This document shows, in pieces, positions 23,801-35,800 of a stretch of 64,000 nucleotides of DNA. The notes under the pieces are model-generated. The model ran no database searches, was not told the DNA's origin, and was given only the letters and a program-made list of their open reading frames with translations. Source of the DNA: Siniperca chuatsi. Taxonomy: Eukaryota > Chordata > Actinopteri > Centrarchiformes > Sinipercidae. A program made the translations under genes and the position numbers. The DNA lies in the NCBI RefSeq assembly GCF_020085105.1, contig NC_058062.1, positions 24,709,562 through 24,773,561 on the forward strand, written 5' to 3'. Numbering within the stretch: the first letter of the stretch is position 1; each line of letters starts with the position of its first letter.

Positions 23801-26800
23801 TTCAATTCCTAAACAAATTTGTAATTAATCAAATTACGTACAAGAAAATTAAAACACAGTGAACCAAGAGCAGTTGACCACTGTGCCCAGCTGGTACTCT
23901 AGCCTTGACACTACGCATGAATCTTCAGACACGCCGACACATACTGAGCATACGCCGATACTCACTGTAGGTGCAGGTACAGAATGTGGACAGGCAGCGA
24001 AGCTTTCCGACAGTAGTTCCTGCAGAGAAACAGAGAACAGGCAAAAAAACCTGCTAATGAGTGGTAGTCTTTAAAAACACGCCATGTAGAGCATTATACA
24101 ATAATAATGACAATATTACCATACATTGACAACACATGTTTGGAACTGATTAAGCAGATGTTAAACACACAGATGGACACTAAGCTTAAACAGAAACTCT
24201 TGGTATTCCAGGAGGACAAAGCTAACTGTAGTGGCGGTCAGCCGGTAGAACAGGCTCTACCAGGCTGCAGCACACACACAGTGTGATTCAAAACCAACAG
24301 GTGCCCCTGGTACACGGAGCTGAGACAAGGCTTAATCATCATTCCATTACTACATGCTTCTTCAGCTTGTGCTCCGCCAAGAGCTCCGTGTGAATGTCTT
24401 CAACGGTTGGAGCACAGACACAGTAACGTGAAATCCATCTTCGCCACACAACATTTAATATTGTTTTTCCCTTTGAAATAAAGGTTGACTTAGCTTAGCA
24501 TAAAGACTGGAAACAGAGGGAAACAGCTAGCCTGGCTCTGTCCAACTGGAACAGCAACCTACCAGCACCTCTAAAGCCCGCTAATGAACACGTTTTATTT
24601 CTCGACTAGGATGAGTTGCCAGGCAACCAGCAGAGATTCCAGGAGGCTGCTGATCACAGCCTAGAAATAGTCTGGCACATAACCCACCGTACAATGGCCA
24701 ATTGTCACTTTTACACTTTGGTTTTGTTTGGATTAAACAAACGAGATATAACGTTCCTTTGTGAGAATTCGAGGTGCTGGTGGGTGTAGGTGTATTTTGT
24801 TACCTTTGGAGAGAGCCAGGCTAATGTTTCCCCCTGTTTCCAGTCTTTATGCTAAGCTAAGCAGCTTTATGATTACTGTACAGGCATGAGTGGTATCAAT
24901 CTGAACATGTAACTCTCCATCAGAAAGAGAAAGTGTATTCCCCAAAATGTCAAACTATTTCTTTAACAGCAACAGAAAAAATGAAAAGCAGCAGCGTTTG
25001 GAAATGATTTATACATAAATGATTGAATGAAAACAGTATTTGTGTTAAAGAGAGAAAGTCAGAGCAGCACGCTGGGGAGTACGACATGGCTGCTGTTGTG
25101 GAAATGGAAGTCTCCGTAGTTTAACAGGCTCTGAAAGAAAGCCATCAGGCAGTAACACTGGCAGCTCACCTCATGTCAGGGTCAGTCAGCTTTATGGGGA
25201 TCACAAAGGAGTACTGGAAGGAAGGAAAGAGGCACAAGCAGTTCATTCAGTATTTTTCTGAGTATATCACAGTACATTAAAATCTTGTCTCTTTCTGTCT
25301 CAGCTTCCACCCTGTAAAATGGATGTGACAGGCTAAGGCTGGTGAGTCTGTATTAAGCCACTGCTTCCTACTGAAGATGTACATCTTTAGCAGCGGCTCA
25401 CTGTAGTTTTTATCAAACAAACAGGAGGAAACAGTGCATTGGTTGGGGACTATTTTCAGCGGCGGAGTAATCCACATTTGTTTTTTGGCTCTCTTCTTCA
25501 GGAATGCCCTGTTTACACTCATGTGAGCCCAAAGCAGCTGCTGACTGGTGCCAAGAGATAAAACAGACGATTCTCAGGACAGACAGATGGACATGCGACA
25601 CTATATCACATCGATCGTACTGTTAATCCTCCACTGCTGTAATTATTTCCACGCGAGTTTCAGATTTAGGTTTAGTAGATGCGACTCTACATCTGTCATT
25701 GTTTTCCTCCTACATATCCTTACTGAAAATACGTCCCCACACTGAAGGCTGCTTCTCTAACTTTGGTGTTGTTTAAGTCTTCTCATGGGATTTTGTGACA
25801 ATATTAAAATATAGAATATCACCAGCATTATCTTTTAACCAGCATGCTGCTGTATCTCATGTCACAATGGCAGCTGTCTTGTGTTTGCAGTAATGATGTG
25901 AACAAGTGAAACTATTCTTAACCATCCTTTTCGTTAAGATACAGCAGGCTGTATAGTCGTCCATCCCTAGATGATACTATCCGTTCCTGTGAGGTTGGGC
26001 CGACTCACCATTTTGATGGAGAGAGGTTTGACAGAGGCGACATTCTTAATGGAAACTGTTCCCACCACCATGTCGAAGTTCAGGGCCTGCACTGTCAGGT
26101 TGTAGGCCTGCACCGCCGCAAAGTTGTGGTTGGTGATGTTCAGGACATTCTACAAGGAAACACAGTTGTGATTTATAACACATGACTCATCGCCCTAAAA
26201 CAGTGGTTCTCAACCTTTTTTGGGCCACCACCCCCCATCCCTGTCCATCAAATAAAATGTAGGCGAATTGTCTTCCCTGAATATTAACGTTGATTATTAT
26301 TCTGTTATATCATTAAAAAAGCCTGTCACTGAATGCCAGTAACTTGGAATATCATTAGTTTCCCAGGGAGCAAAATGTGAATAGAAATTAAGTGTTTAAA
26401 AAAAGCATTTGACATTCACACTTTAATTAGGTGTCGTTATTGAAACAGCAGCCCATCAGAAATGCCAAACAAGAAGCTTTCTTATTAATTGTTCCGACGG
26501 AAAACAAGAGCAGCCTACCGAGGAAAAACCCTGAGGCTACTGGGAAAAAGAAGGAGGACTTATCTTGACTTTGGAAGGAAATAAACTAAATTGCTTTGAA
26601 AGTTAGTGCGTGCCCTGCGCTTGGTGGTTCTCTGCTAGTTGCAGAGAAGTCAGCCGAAGCGCGCCTGAGGCCATCAAGTCCAAGCGATTGGGGTACTTGG
26701 ACTGCATGTGGAGGACCTGGCTGAATCCCTGCTCAGTGAGATATGTTGTTGGGGAAGCAAGGAGAAGCAGCCTGGTCTTCTCCCAGAAAGCCGGCCAACG

Positions 26801-29800
26801 CTGGGCACATCTGACCCACGTCGTTTAAAAGCAGAATAAGTAGGATTTCCCTAAAAAACCACGTATAGACTCATTCAAAACTAATCCCTCTCAATCATCA
26901 CTTACGGCCCACTAGAAGTGTGTGGCGGTGTCTGTATCTGCAGAGACGCTGTCAACCGTTGGGCAGTGGGTGTGTCGCCCCCAGCCAATAACAGCATGCA
27001 GGCTGTGAGGGCGGGACTCTATGAAAAAACATTGCGAGCAGGGGTGTATTCCAGAAACCGGGTTTAACACTGAGCCTAACCCTGAACTCTTAGCTGATGA
27101 ACCCCGAGATGGAAACCTTTTTGCTTCCACAACAGCTGATCAGAGTTCACTATGAGGTAAGCTCACGCCAGACTTGTGCCGAATGCATCCTATATCGATG
27201 ATTGAAGGGATGATCGCCGAGTGGTTTTAACTAACTTACAATCAGAACTAAGATGTTATAAAACAGTCTCTAGAATCTGCGCCCTACTGTGCATATGAGA
27301 TGTTTCTGTGGTGTTTGTGTTTTTGGACATCAGAAAATAAAGTTTTATTTCTCTGATTCACTGGTTTTCTCACTACCGGCGCTCCCTCTCCTCATTAACT
27401 ATCGAGGTCGCTCGACCACCTCTATCTCGCTCTCTCTGTGCGTGCTGGGAGTGAGCGTGGCGAGTGCTGCAGAGAGCGCGTCGGAGTCGAACTGTTTTGC
27501 CCGTTTCTCTACTCTCGTTTCACAGTTTGTGTAGTTGTTGCTGTGTTGTTTGGTGGAGGAGTTTTCCTTTGCGGAGGCTGCCGCGTGTCTGGTCAGCATG
27601 GCTGCAGGTGGAAGCGCCGGCTTGCACAGACTGACACGCTGTCAAACTTTCTCCGCCTGTCGGGTGTTCGGTTGAAGAGGGTAGTCTAGCTGCAGGTGAA
27701 ACTGTTGGGTATCAAAGTGTGAAATCAGAATGAACAGTGCTGCTGTGATTGTTCTGGACAGTACAGAGAAAGGGAATCAGCTAGTTGAGAGCGGAGCAGT
27801 GATTTAAGGGACTTACACCCCTGTATTGTCACTTGTTAATCCTGCCAAAAAGGTCATTATTTCAAATGAAAAATGAGCGTTTGGAGAAAGAGATGGCGAG
27901 ACATGGACAATCAGTGTCTCCAGTAAAGATCCCCATCAGCTGTAAATCTCATCTTAAACATGTCGTGTCTTTTAGGAGACAAGTTTTCATGGTCCTTAAA
28001 AAGAGCGATGAGGAGCTGAATTTGGTGTTCAAGTTTAAAGTTGATGATTTTGGTTATGTTGTGGATGTGACCTCCCAAACGATGAAATGTTTCGGGTGTG
28101 AAACTGAGGGACACTTGATTTGTTCGTGCCCGGAGAGAGCCGGTCAGCTGCTTCTGTCAGAGCCGACAGCGGAGCCTCTTTACAGATGAACCGGACAGAA
28201 GGAGGGACAGAGATGGCAGCGATCAGGAGAACGGCGCCATGGAAGGTCTAATGAGTCAGCAAGGTGAGCAGAAAAAACAAAGTGAGTCAAAAGAAAATAT
28301 TGGTTACACCGCAACTAGAGTGTTGTTGGATGAGGAAGTTTCCACAGAAAATCCACAGAACAAATCAACCAATGAACAAGTTACAAAAGTGTCAAACAAC
28401 CAGCCGTGCTCTCTCTCTCAGTCAGAGGACAGTGAAATAAACATGCAGGAAAGGGAACTAAGTGAAACATACAGGTGGATGTGGGGAGTGGTTACTCCAC
28501 CAAAATAAGGCCTTTTTTTTTTTTTACAAGACACAAAAGGCGTGAGACTAGTTAAAGCTGACGATTTCTTCGCGGATTTAAAACCGTTCCTTGACTCAGA
28601 CTTTTCATGAAAAACACAAAGCACCGGCCAACCAACCTTTACTGACCAAGAAGTTTGTCTCCAAAAACTGATATTAAAAAAAACTTAGGACGCAAATTGG
28701 AAATGATGGTTAAGTTGTATCGGGTTTCCTCTTTTTCTGCGTGTTCCTCTGTGTCTGGTTGAAATGCAGCTTCATCATTAACATGTGTGACAGAAAGCTG
28801 GGTTCCTCAGACAGTATTGGTGCCCGAGAGGATGTCAAGAGCTTCTCTTTTCAGTTTAAGTTCAGGAAGTTAAATGTTATTTTTCTACAAGAAACACAAG
28901 TTTTCCTCAGCCATAAGAGAAGTAACAGTGCTGGAGTTGGTTTCTTGATTTCTAAAGTTTTTTTTTTTTTTTTTTACCCATTTCTTGTGTCACTGAAGAA
29001 ATTATTGAGGGTTGCTTGTTGAAAATACATTCAGAATCAGAATCCTTTATTGAAACTCTTTTGTTACAGCTGCTCACTGTCACGTCAGTGCACACAGGAA
29101 TAGAAGTACTAAGCAAATCAATTGCAAAATAAAATACACTATAATACAGATAAATTAAGTACAAAGTGGATATAAGTGTAAAAGCTAAAATAAGTATAAG
29201 TACAAAAGTGGATTTACCAGTTGATGAGTATGTACGGTATAATACAATGTAATAATATAAGTAATAAGTAATAGTGCAATAATGAGTACTGCCAAGTTAA
29301 GTGTAGCTTATTAAGATGATTATGAGATGGTGGATATTGCACAGCAGTAATATAAGTATGAATAAATATCAATAAATAGGGAATTTTAAACTGAAAACAG
29401 AGTATATTGCACAGCAGTATTAAACAGAGAATATTGCACAATATTTCAAGTAATTGCAGTGATGTTAGAGGGAGGAGTTAAAGAGTCTGATGGCCACAGG
29501 CAGGAATGACTTCCTGTGGCGCTCTGTGGTGCATTGTGGGGGGATGAGTCTTCGCTGAAGGTACTCCTTTGCTTGACCAGCACGTCATGGAGCGGGTGGG
29601 AGACACTGTCCAAGATGGCATGTAGTTTACCCAGCATCCTCCTCTCTGACACCACCGCCAGAGAGTCCAGCTCCACCCCCACAATGTCCCCGGCCTTACG
29701 GATCAGTTTGTTGAGTCTGTTAGCGTCCGCTACCCTCAACCTGATTTCCTGATTGTCCACAGAGACAGTCTTATTAAAAAGGACAGTTACCTTTGAGCTG

Positions 29801-32800
29801 CTGGAGAGCAGTCCTCACCATTTTCCCCAACAAAGGGGATCTACAGGAAATTAAGAACTGGCGGCCAGTAGCTCTGCACTGACTGCAAACGTCTGTCCAA
29901 GGTGTTGGCCACGAGGCTGAGAAAAGTGATGGAGCAGGTCATTCACAGAGACCAGACCTATTCTGTACCCAGCAGGCTGATATCTGTCAACATTACTCTA
30001 ATTTGTGATATTCTGGACCTCTCCAGTTCATTGGGTTGTGAACTTGGTCTGATTTCTATAGAAGGCTTCTGACCGAGTTGAACACCTGTACTTGTGGCAG
30101 ACGCTGGATGCCTTTGGGTTCAGCTCTGGTCTCATAGCTACAGTGACACAGAGTGTACTAAAGATTAATGGTGGTTTAAGTGCTCCTTTTAAAGTTCAGA
30201 GGGGAGTAAGACAGGGCTGGTCCCTATCTGGCATGCTGTACTCTCCGGCCATAGAGCCTCTCCTGCATAAACTGAGACTGCATCTGTAGTATAAACCTCC
30301 CTGGTGGTGAACAAGCCTTTAAATGATCTGCTTACACTAATGATGTTGTTGTCTTTGTCAAAAAACAAGATGATATTAATGTCCTTGTTGAAACTGTTAA
30401 TGATTCCTTGCCTGGGGGGTTAATATTGAACAAGGGAGGGCTTAAATACCTTGGTGTTTATCTTGGTGATGATTCTTTTTTGTGCAAAAATTGGGACAAT
30501 GTTTCAGAGAAGGTTGAAGGACGACTCAGAAAATGGAAACGGATTTTGCCACATGTCCTTTAAAGGTTGCACATTAGTGATTAACAATTTGGTGTCTTCC
30601 ATGCTATGGCATCGACTGGCATGTGGGGACCCCACCCCACACGTCTGCTGGCGGATTTCTTTTGTGGACCTGCACTGGGTCCTGCAGAGCGTGCTGTTTC
30701 TGTCAAAGGAGGACAGGGGCTCGTTTACCTGGACAGCAGGGGTGCTACCTTCTGACTCCAGAGGCTCCTCGCCAGACCCGCAGACCTCGTCTGGAGAACC
30801 ATAGCCCGAGCCATACTGAGCCGTGGTGGGGGCTTGGGTCTCACTGAAGCTGTTTCTAATGGACCTGTTCAAAAACTGTGCAATCTCCCAAAGTTTTATC
30901 ATGGACTGTTTACTGTGTGGGGATGTTCGGCAAACAGAGAGACTGACAAACTGTGTTTCCCCATCTTGGCTTTTGAAAGAGCCAGTAGTGCACCAGCCAC
31001 TTCAACGCAGAGCATGCAGCGGGACCCTCCGCGCTGGGACACATGGTGGAACTATGTGGACCTCATCTGATCCACGAGGCAGATCTGGCCTCTTGTTTGG
31101 GAGTTCGATCTGTCAGGTTCATATAAGCACATGTTCATCCTAGGCTACAGATACAGCCAGAAGTGAAGAGTGAAATGTCAGTTATTAAATTTTGTTTTAG
31201 GTCAAACAAAAATGACTATCTACCTCAGCAGAAGGAGTAAAATAGAGGACTTTGGATTCTGACGTGAATACTATTTTTGCCAGGATGATGAAGGCCAGAC
31301 TGAAAGTTGATTACAGTTTCTACAGCACAACAATGTCGAAGAGCTCACAAGCATATGGCGCCTTAAAAATGTTTTATGTTCTTTTGTAGAGAATGACCGG
31401 ATTTTTGGACTCATTTTGAGCTAAGTTATGTTTTTGTTGTTGTATTTATATTTTTATTTATTTACATCTTTTATTTCAGTCTCTGTTTTATGCAAATAAA
31501 GAGGTTATGGAAATTCTCTCTCAACTTTGAATGGTGTGTTTACAAACAGCAACCAACAAATCCTACTCATTCTGCGCTTAAACAACCCCTCCCCCCCAAA
31601 TGATTTCTTCGAGCGTCCCGACGTCCCCCCTGGGGGACAGTCCTGCCGTTGAGAAACGCTAAATAAGAGTACGTTCCATTGTTCCTTAGAGCTGCAACAA
31701 TCGAAAGAAATATAACTCATCCTATCAATCCTTCCATCCACACCTTTCACTTTTCTTTCTTCATCCATCTAACCGTTCACTCCTCTCTGTCACGCTCTCT
31801 CTACCCACCGTGATGTTAATTTGGACATCGTCTTCAGTGAAGTAAACAAAGGATGACTTGACGGCTACCGGAGAAAGAAGGACAGAGCGAGGAAACAGGA
31901 AGAACAACACCAGGGAGCTGACCAGGAGGCACACACCAACAGACACAGCAACGTACAGCTTCCTGGGAGGAGGACACAGATCAAAACATCGTCAGTCCAT
32001 ATCAGTCCAATGAAACAACCTCAGACCAGCCTGTTCATGTAATAACTTATAACCCATTCAGACCGACGCAGCAGCAGGTTAGACCCGCGTCGGGGGTCAA
32101 CATGCGTCAGCTGACCCTGCTTCAAAACCTCCTCTCGCCAGGGTTGGTGTGACGCGGGTCGACTAGCAGGGCTCTACGCTAACTTTGTTCCCCAAGGAGT
32201 ACATGTGTTCCGAAAAGAAAAACATGTAGGAGCACCCAAAGAAATTTAGGAGCACAGTGAAAAATGTTTGTTTATTAACAACTTATTACATACTTATTTA
32301 TACTGCGCGCGCGTGTGTGTGTGTGCGCGCTCCTTCTCCTTGTGTGCAATAGTGATGTGAAACCCAGTGGAGGACTATGAAGTGGAAGACCCTGGTATGT
32401 AGACACTACGGTCCGGAGGATATTAACAAAGCTTTTTAAAACATTTAAACATTGTTTTGAAAATTGGACACGCTGAAAACAGCTTTTTAAAACACTGACC
32501 ACTCATCACAGTGATGAGTGAAAACACTGTGATTGGCTCATTGCGGCATGTGGAATGTGGGATTTGTAGTTTTTGAACCAGATACATGACACCAGCACCA
32601 CCCACGCCACACTTTATGTAAACAAGATTCCTGAACAATATTTATAACAATAACTGTAAAATAGAACAATGTGAACGTGTTGCACATATTGGCACAATGG
32701 CATCCTGGCTCTGGCTAAATATACACCTGTCCACTGCAGAGGCACTACCCTCAACCAGGACAATCAGGCAGTGTAAGAAATACACAACCAACATTTATAA

Positions 32801-35800
32801 AAAAAAAATGTACAACATAAAACACGTCTGTAATTTGTCATACCTCAACTCTCTGTTCGTACTAATTGTAAGTAGAATACCCATGTCAAAGGGAGCCCGA
32901 CAAGTGAACATGGGATGAGCTGAATGCATAGTGCTGTTTCGTTGTCTTTTTTTTAAATTAATTAATTCAAATTTATTTAATTTTGTTCTGAGAAAGAGAG
33001 AGCACAAGAACAACACCATTTCATATATATTATTATTATTATTATCATTATTATTAATAATAATATTTTTGTATAAATAAAATGGTGCATTTTTGGATTA
33101 GTGCTGTCTCCAATGCATCGTACAGTTGCTCCTCACTTCCTACCTAGGATCATTTCTATGGCGTGTCCCTAAGATCACTTCATTTTCTAGTTGGTCTTTT
33201 TTCCGAAATAGGAAAGATTTGATTAGTTAATTTACCACACTGACACAAATACTTATGAGGGGCATATGTTAAGATAATAAGCATAGCCTTTTCCCTAGAC
33301 AAAATAACAAATGTTATTTTAACTGAAATGCTTTTTTTTTGCCTATTTTGTTATCTTATACATTAAACAGTTCTCTAACTCTTTTTTTGATGGCAACACA
33401 TGGTTCAAGACTGAGCAAATCATGTACTCATAACCATAACTTTATTCAATGAACATATTGCACTGAGAGGAAAATGTTAAATGAACAAGAGATTAAATTG
33501 GGTTGAATCCCTCTGTAGATATAAGGATTTAAATATATTATAATATCATTATATTAATAATATTTATTTTTGTATTATTATTACTACATTCTGTTCAACG
33601 TTAGCAGTGTCACTACAGGGAGTGCAGAATTATTAGGCAAGTTGTATTCTTGAGGATTAATTTTATTATTGAACAACAACCATGTTCTCAATGAACACAA
33701 AAAACTCATTAATATCAAAGCTGAATATTTTTGGAAGTAGTTTTTAGTTTTAGCTATTTTAGGGGGATATCTGTGTGTGCAGGTGACTATTACTGTGCAT
33801 AATTATTAGGCAACTTAACAAAAAACAAATTTATACCCATTTCAATTATTTATTTTTACCAGTGAAACCAATATAACATCTCAACATTCACAAATATACA
33901 TTTCTGACATTCAAAAACAAACAAAAACAAATCAGTGACCAATATAGCCACCTTTCTTTGCAAGGACACTCAAAAGCCTGCCATCCATGGATTCTGTCAG
34001 TGTTTTGATCTGTTCACCATCAACATTGCGCAGCAGCAACCACAGCCTCCCAGACACTGTTCAGAGAGGTGTACTGTTTTCCCTCCTTGTAAATCGCACA
34101 TTTGATGATGGACCACAGGTTCTCAATGGGGTTCAGATCAGGTGAACAAGGAGGCCATATCATTAGATTTTCTTCTTTTATACCCTTTCTTGCCAGCCAC
34201 GCTGTGGAGTACTTGGACGCGTGTGATGGAGCATTGTCCTGCATGAAAATCATGTTTTTCTTGAAGGATGCAGACTTCTTCCTGTACCACTGCTTGAAGA
34301 AGGTGTCTTCCAGAAACTGGCAGTAGGACTGGGAGTTGAGCTTGACTCCATCCTCAACCCGAAAAGGCCCCACAAGCTCATCTTTGATGATACCAGCCCA
34401 AACCAGTACTCCACCTCCACCTTGCTGGCGCCTGAGTCGGACTGGAGCTCTCTGCCCTTTACCAATCCAGCCACGGGCCCATCCATCTGGCCCATCAAGA
34501 CTCACTCTCATTTCATCAGTCCATAAAACCTTAGAAAAATCAGTCTTGAGATATTTCTTGGCCCAGTCTTGACGTTTCAGCTTGTGTGTCTTGTTCAGTG
34601 GTGGTCGACTTTCTGCCTTTCTTACCTTGGCCATGTCTCTGAGTATTGCACACCTTGTGCTTTTGGGCACTCCAGTGATGTTGCAGCTCTGAAATATGGC
34701 CAAACTGGTGGCAAGTGGCATCTTGGCAGCTGCACGCTTGACTTTTCTCAGTTCACGGGCAGTTATTTTGCGCCTTGGTTTTTCCACACGCTTCTTGCGA
34801 CCCTGTTGACTATTTTGAATGAAATGCTTGATTGTTCGATGATCACGCTTCAGAAGCTTGGCTATTTTAAGACTGCTGCATCCCTCTGCAATATATCTCA
34901 CTATTTTTGACTTTTCTGAGCCTGTCAAGTCCTTCTTTTGACCCATTTTGCCAAAGGAAAGGAAGTTGCCTAATAATTATGCACACCTGATATAGGGTGT
35001 TGATGTCATTAGACCACACCCCTTCTCATTACAGAGATGCACATCACCTAATATGCTTAATTGGTAGTAGGCTTTCCAGCCTATACAGCTTGGAGTAAGA
35101 CAACATGCATAACGAGGATGATGTGGTCAAAATACTCATTTGCCTAATAATTCTGCACTCCCTGTAGTGTTGCAAGCGGGACCGAAAATGTGACAGTGGA
35201 CGGTGGAGAAAGCATCCAATCACAGGGATGCGTCAAAGTAACAAGTACTAGCCAATCACAGCACAGTAGGGCGGGACTTGCAACAAAAAGGTGCAAAACA
35301 AGTGGGGGAAAAAATAACACCTGTTCAACAGTCCGACATGAGTGACAGCTGAGCCCTGTGCGACCGAGTCGGCCGGGTGGAAGGCTGGGTATTGTTTTAA
35401 AAATAACAATACAAGTACAAATATCAGTACCCTTAAAGTGATGCCGATACCAATAGAGTGCTTCATTTGATACCTTCTTTTTTTTTTTGGTGGCATCTTG
35501 ACAGGCTGAACTGCCAACTCATTCAATTACACTGCACTCGACTTCACCACCACAGCCTGTATGTAGCTGCTAGCTGCTAGCTGTAGCTGCGGTAGAGGGC
35601 CAATCTCATATCGCATTAAATCGAAGAACGCTTGCTATGATTGGCTACAAGCAAAACCATAAAAATACAAATGTTTTTCTAGATCTGGGTAGAAAAAGGA
35701 TCAAATGCAGGTATAGTTTGACTGGAGAAGTTTTGATACAACTTGGTACTGGGTTATTTCGGTCGATAGCTTAAAAAGGTATTGAGTACCAATACCCAGC

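Larger units (their letters stand above)
27500..31500 (+). mobile_element. Degenerate Tx1-type (L1 superfamily) LINE
   Basis: ORF1 starts near 27598 (MAAGGSAGLHRLTR) and continues at 27833-28189 with VSPVKI, LNLVFKFKVDDFGYVV and a CCHC knuckle CFGCETEGHLICSCPE. An endonuclease fragment at 28790-28970 reads LNVIFLQETQ and GVGFLISKV. Reverse transcriptase pieces follow from 29880, including 30092-30289 (INGGLSAPFKVQRGVRQGWSLSGMLYSP) and, further on, LHWVLQSVLFLSKED. Stops, frameshifts and a nested insertion at 29030-29765 have killed it. It ends near an AATAAA at 31495. Gag-like ORF1 binds RNA; ORF2 nicks DNA and reverse transcribes. Confidence 0.8.
26823..31584. mobile_element. MITE with TTTAA...GTAGGATTT ends, interrupted by a LINE
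   Basis: 26824-26848 and the reverse complement of 31559-31583 match at 22 of 25 positions (GCAGAATAAGTAGGATTT against GCAGAATGAGTAGGATTT). The inner part near 26880-27100 matches what I recall of a common fish MITE. A Tx1-type LINE fills the middle. Confidence 0.5.
26201..31660. mobile_element. Possible outer hAT element split by later insertions
   Basis: Left end CAGTGGTTCTCAACC (26201) is a classic hAT terminus. The right end, read inverted from 31660, is AGCGTTTCTCAACGG. Between them sit other elements. No 8-bp target duplication is visible, so the pairing is tentative. Confidence 0.35.

Noticed and set aside
26193..31668. 8-bp target duplication of the outer hAT-like element
   Set aside because: The eight bases on the two sides (CCCTAAAA and AAATAAGA) do not match; the element may be two separate fragments.
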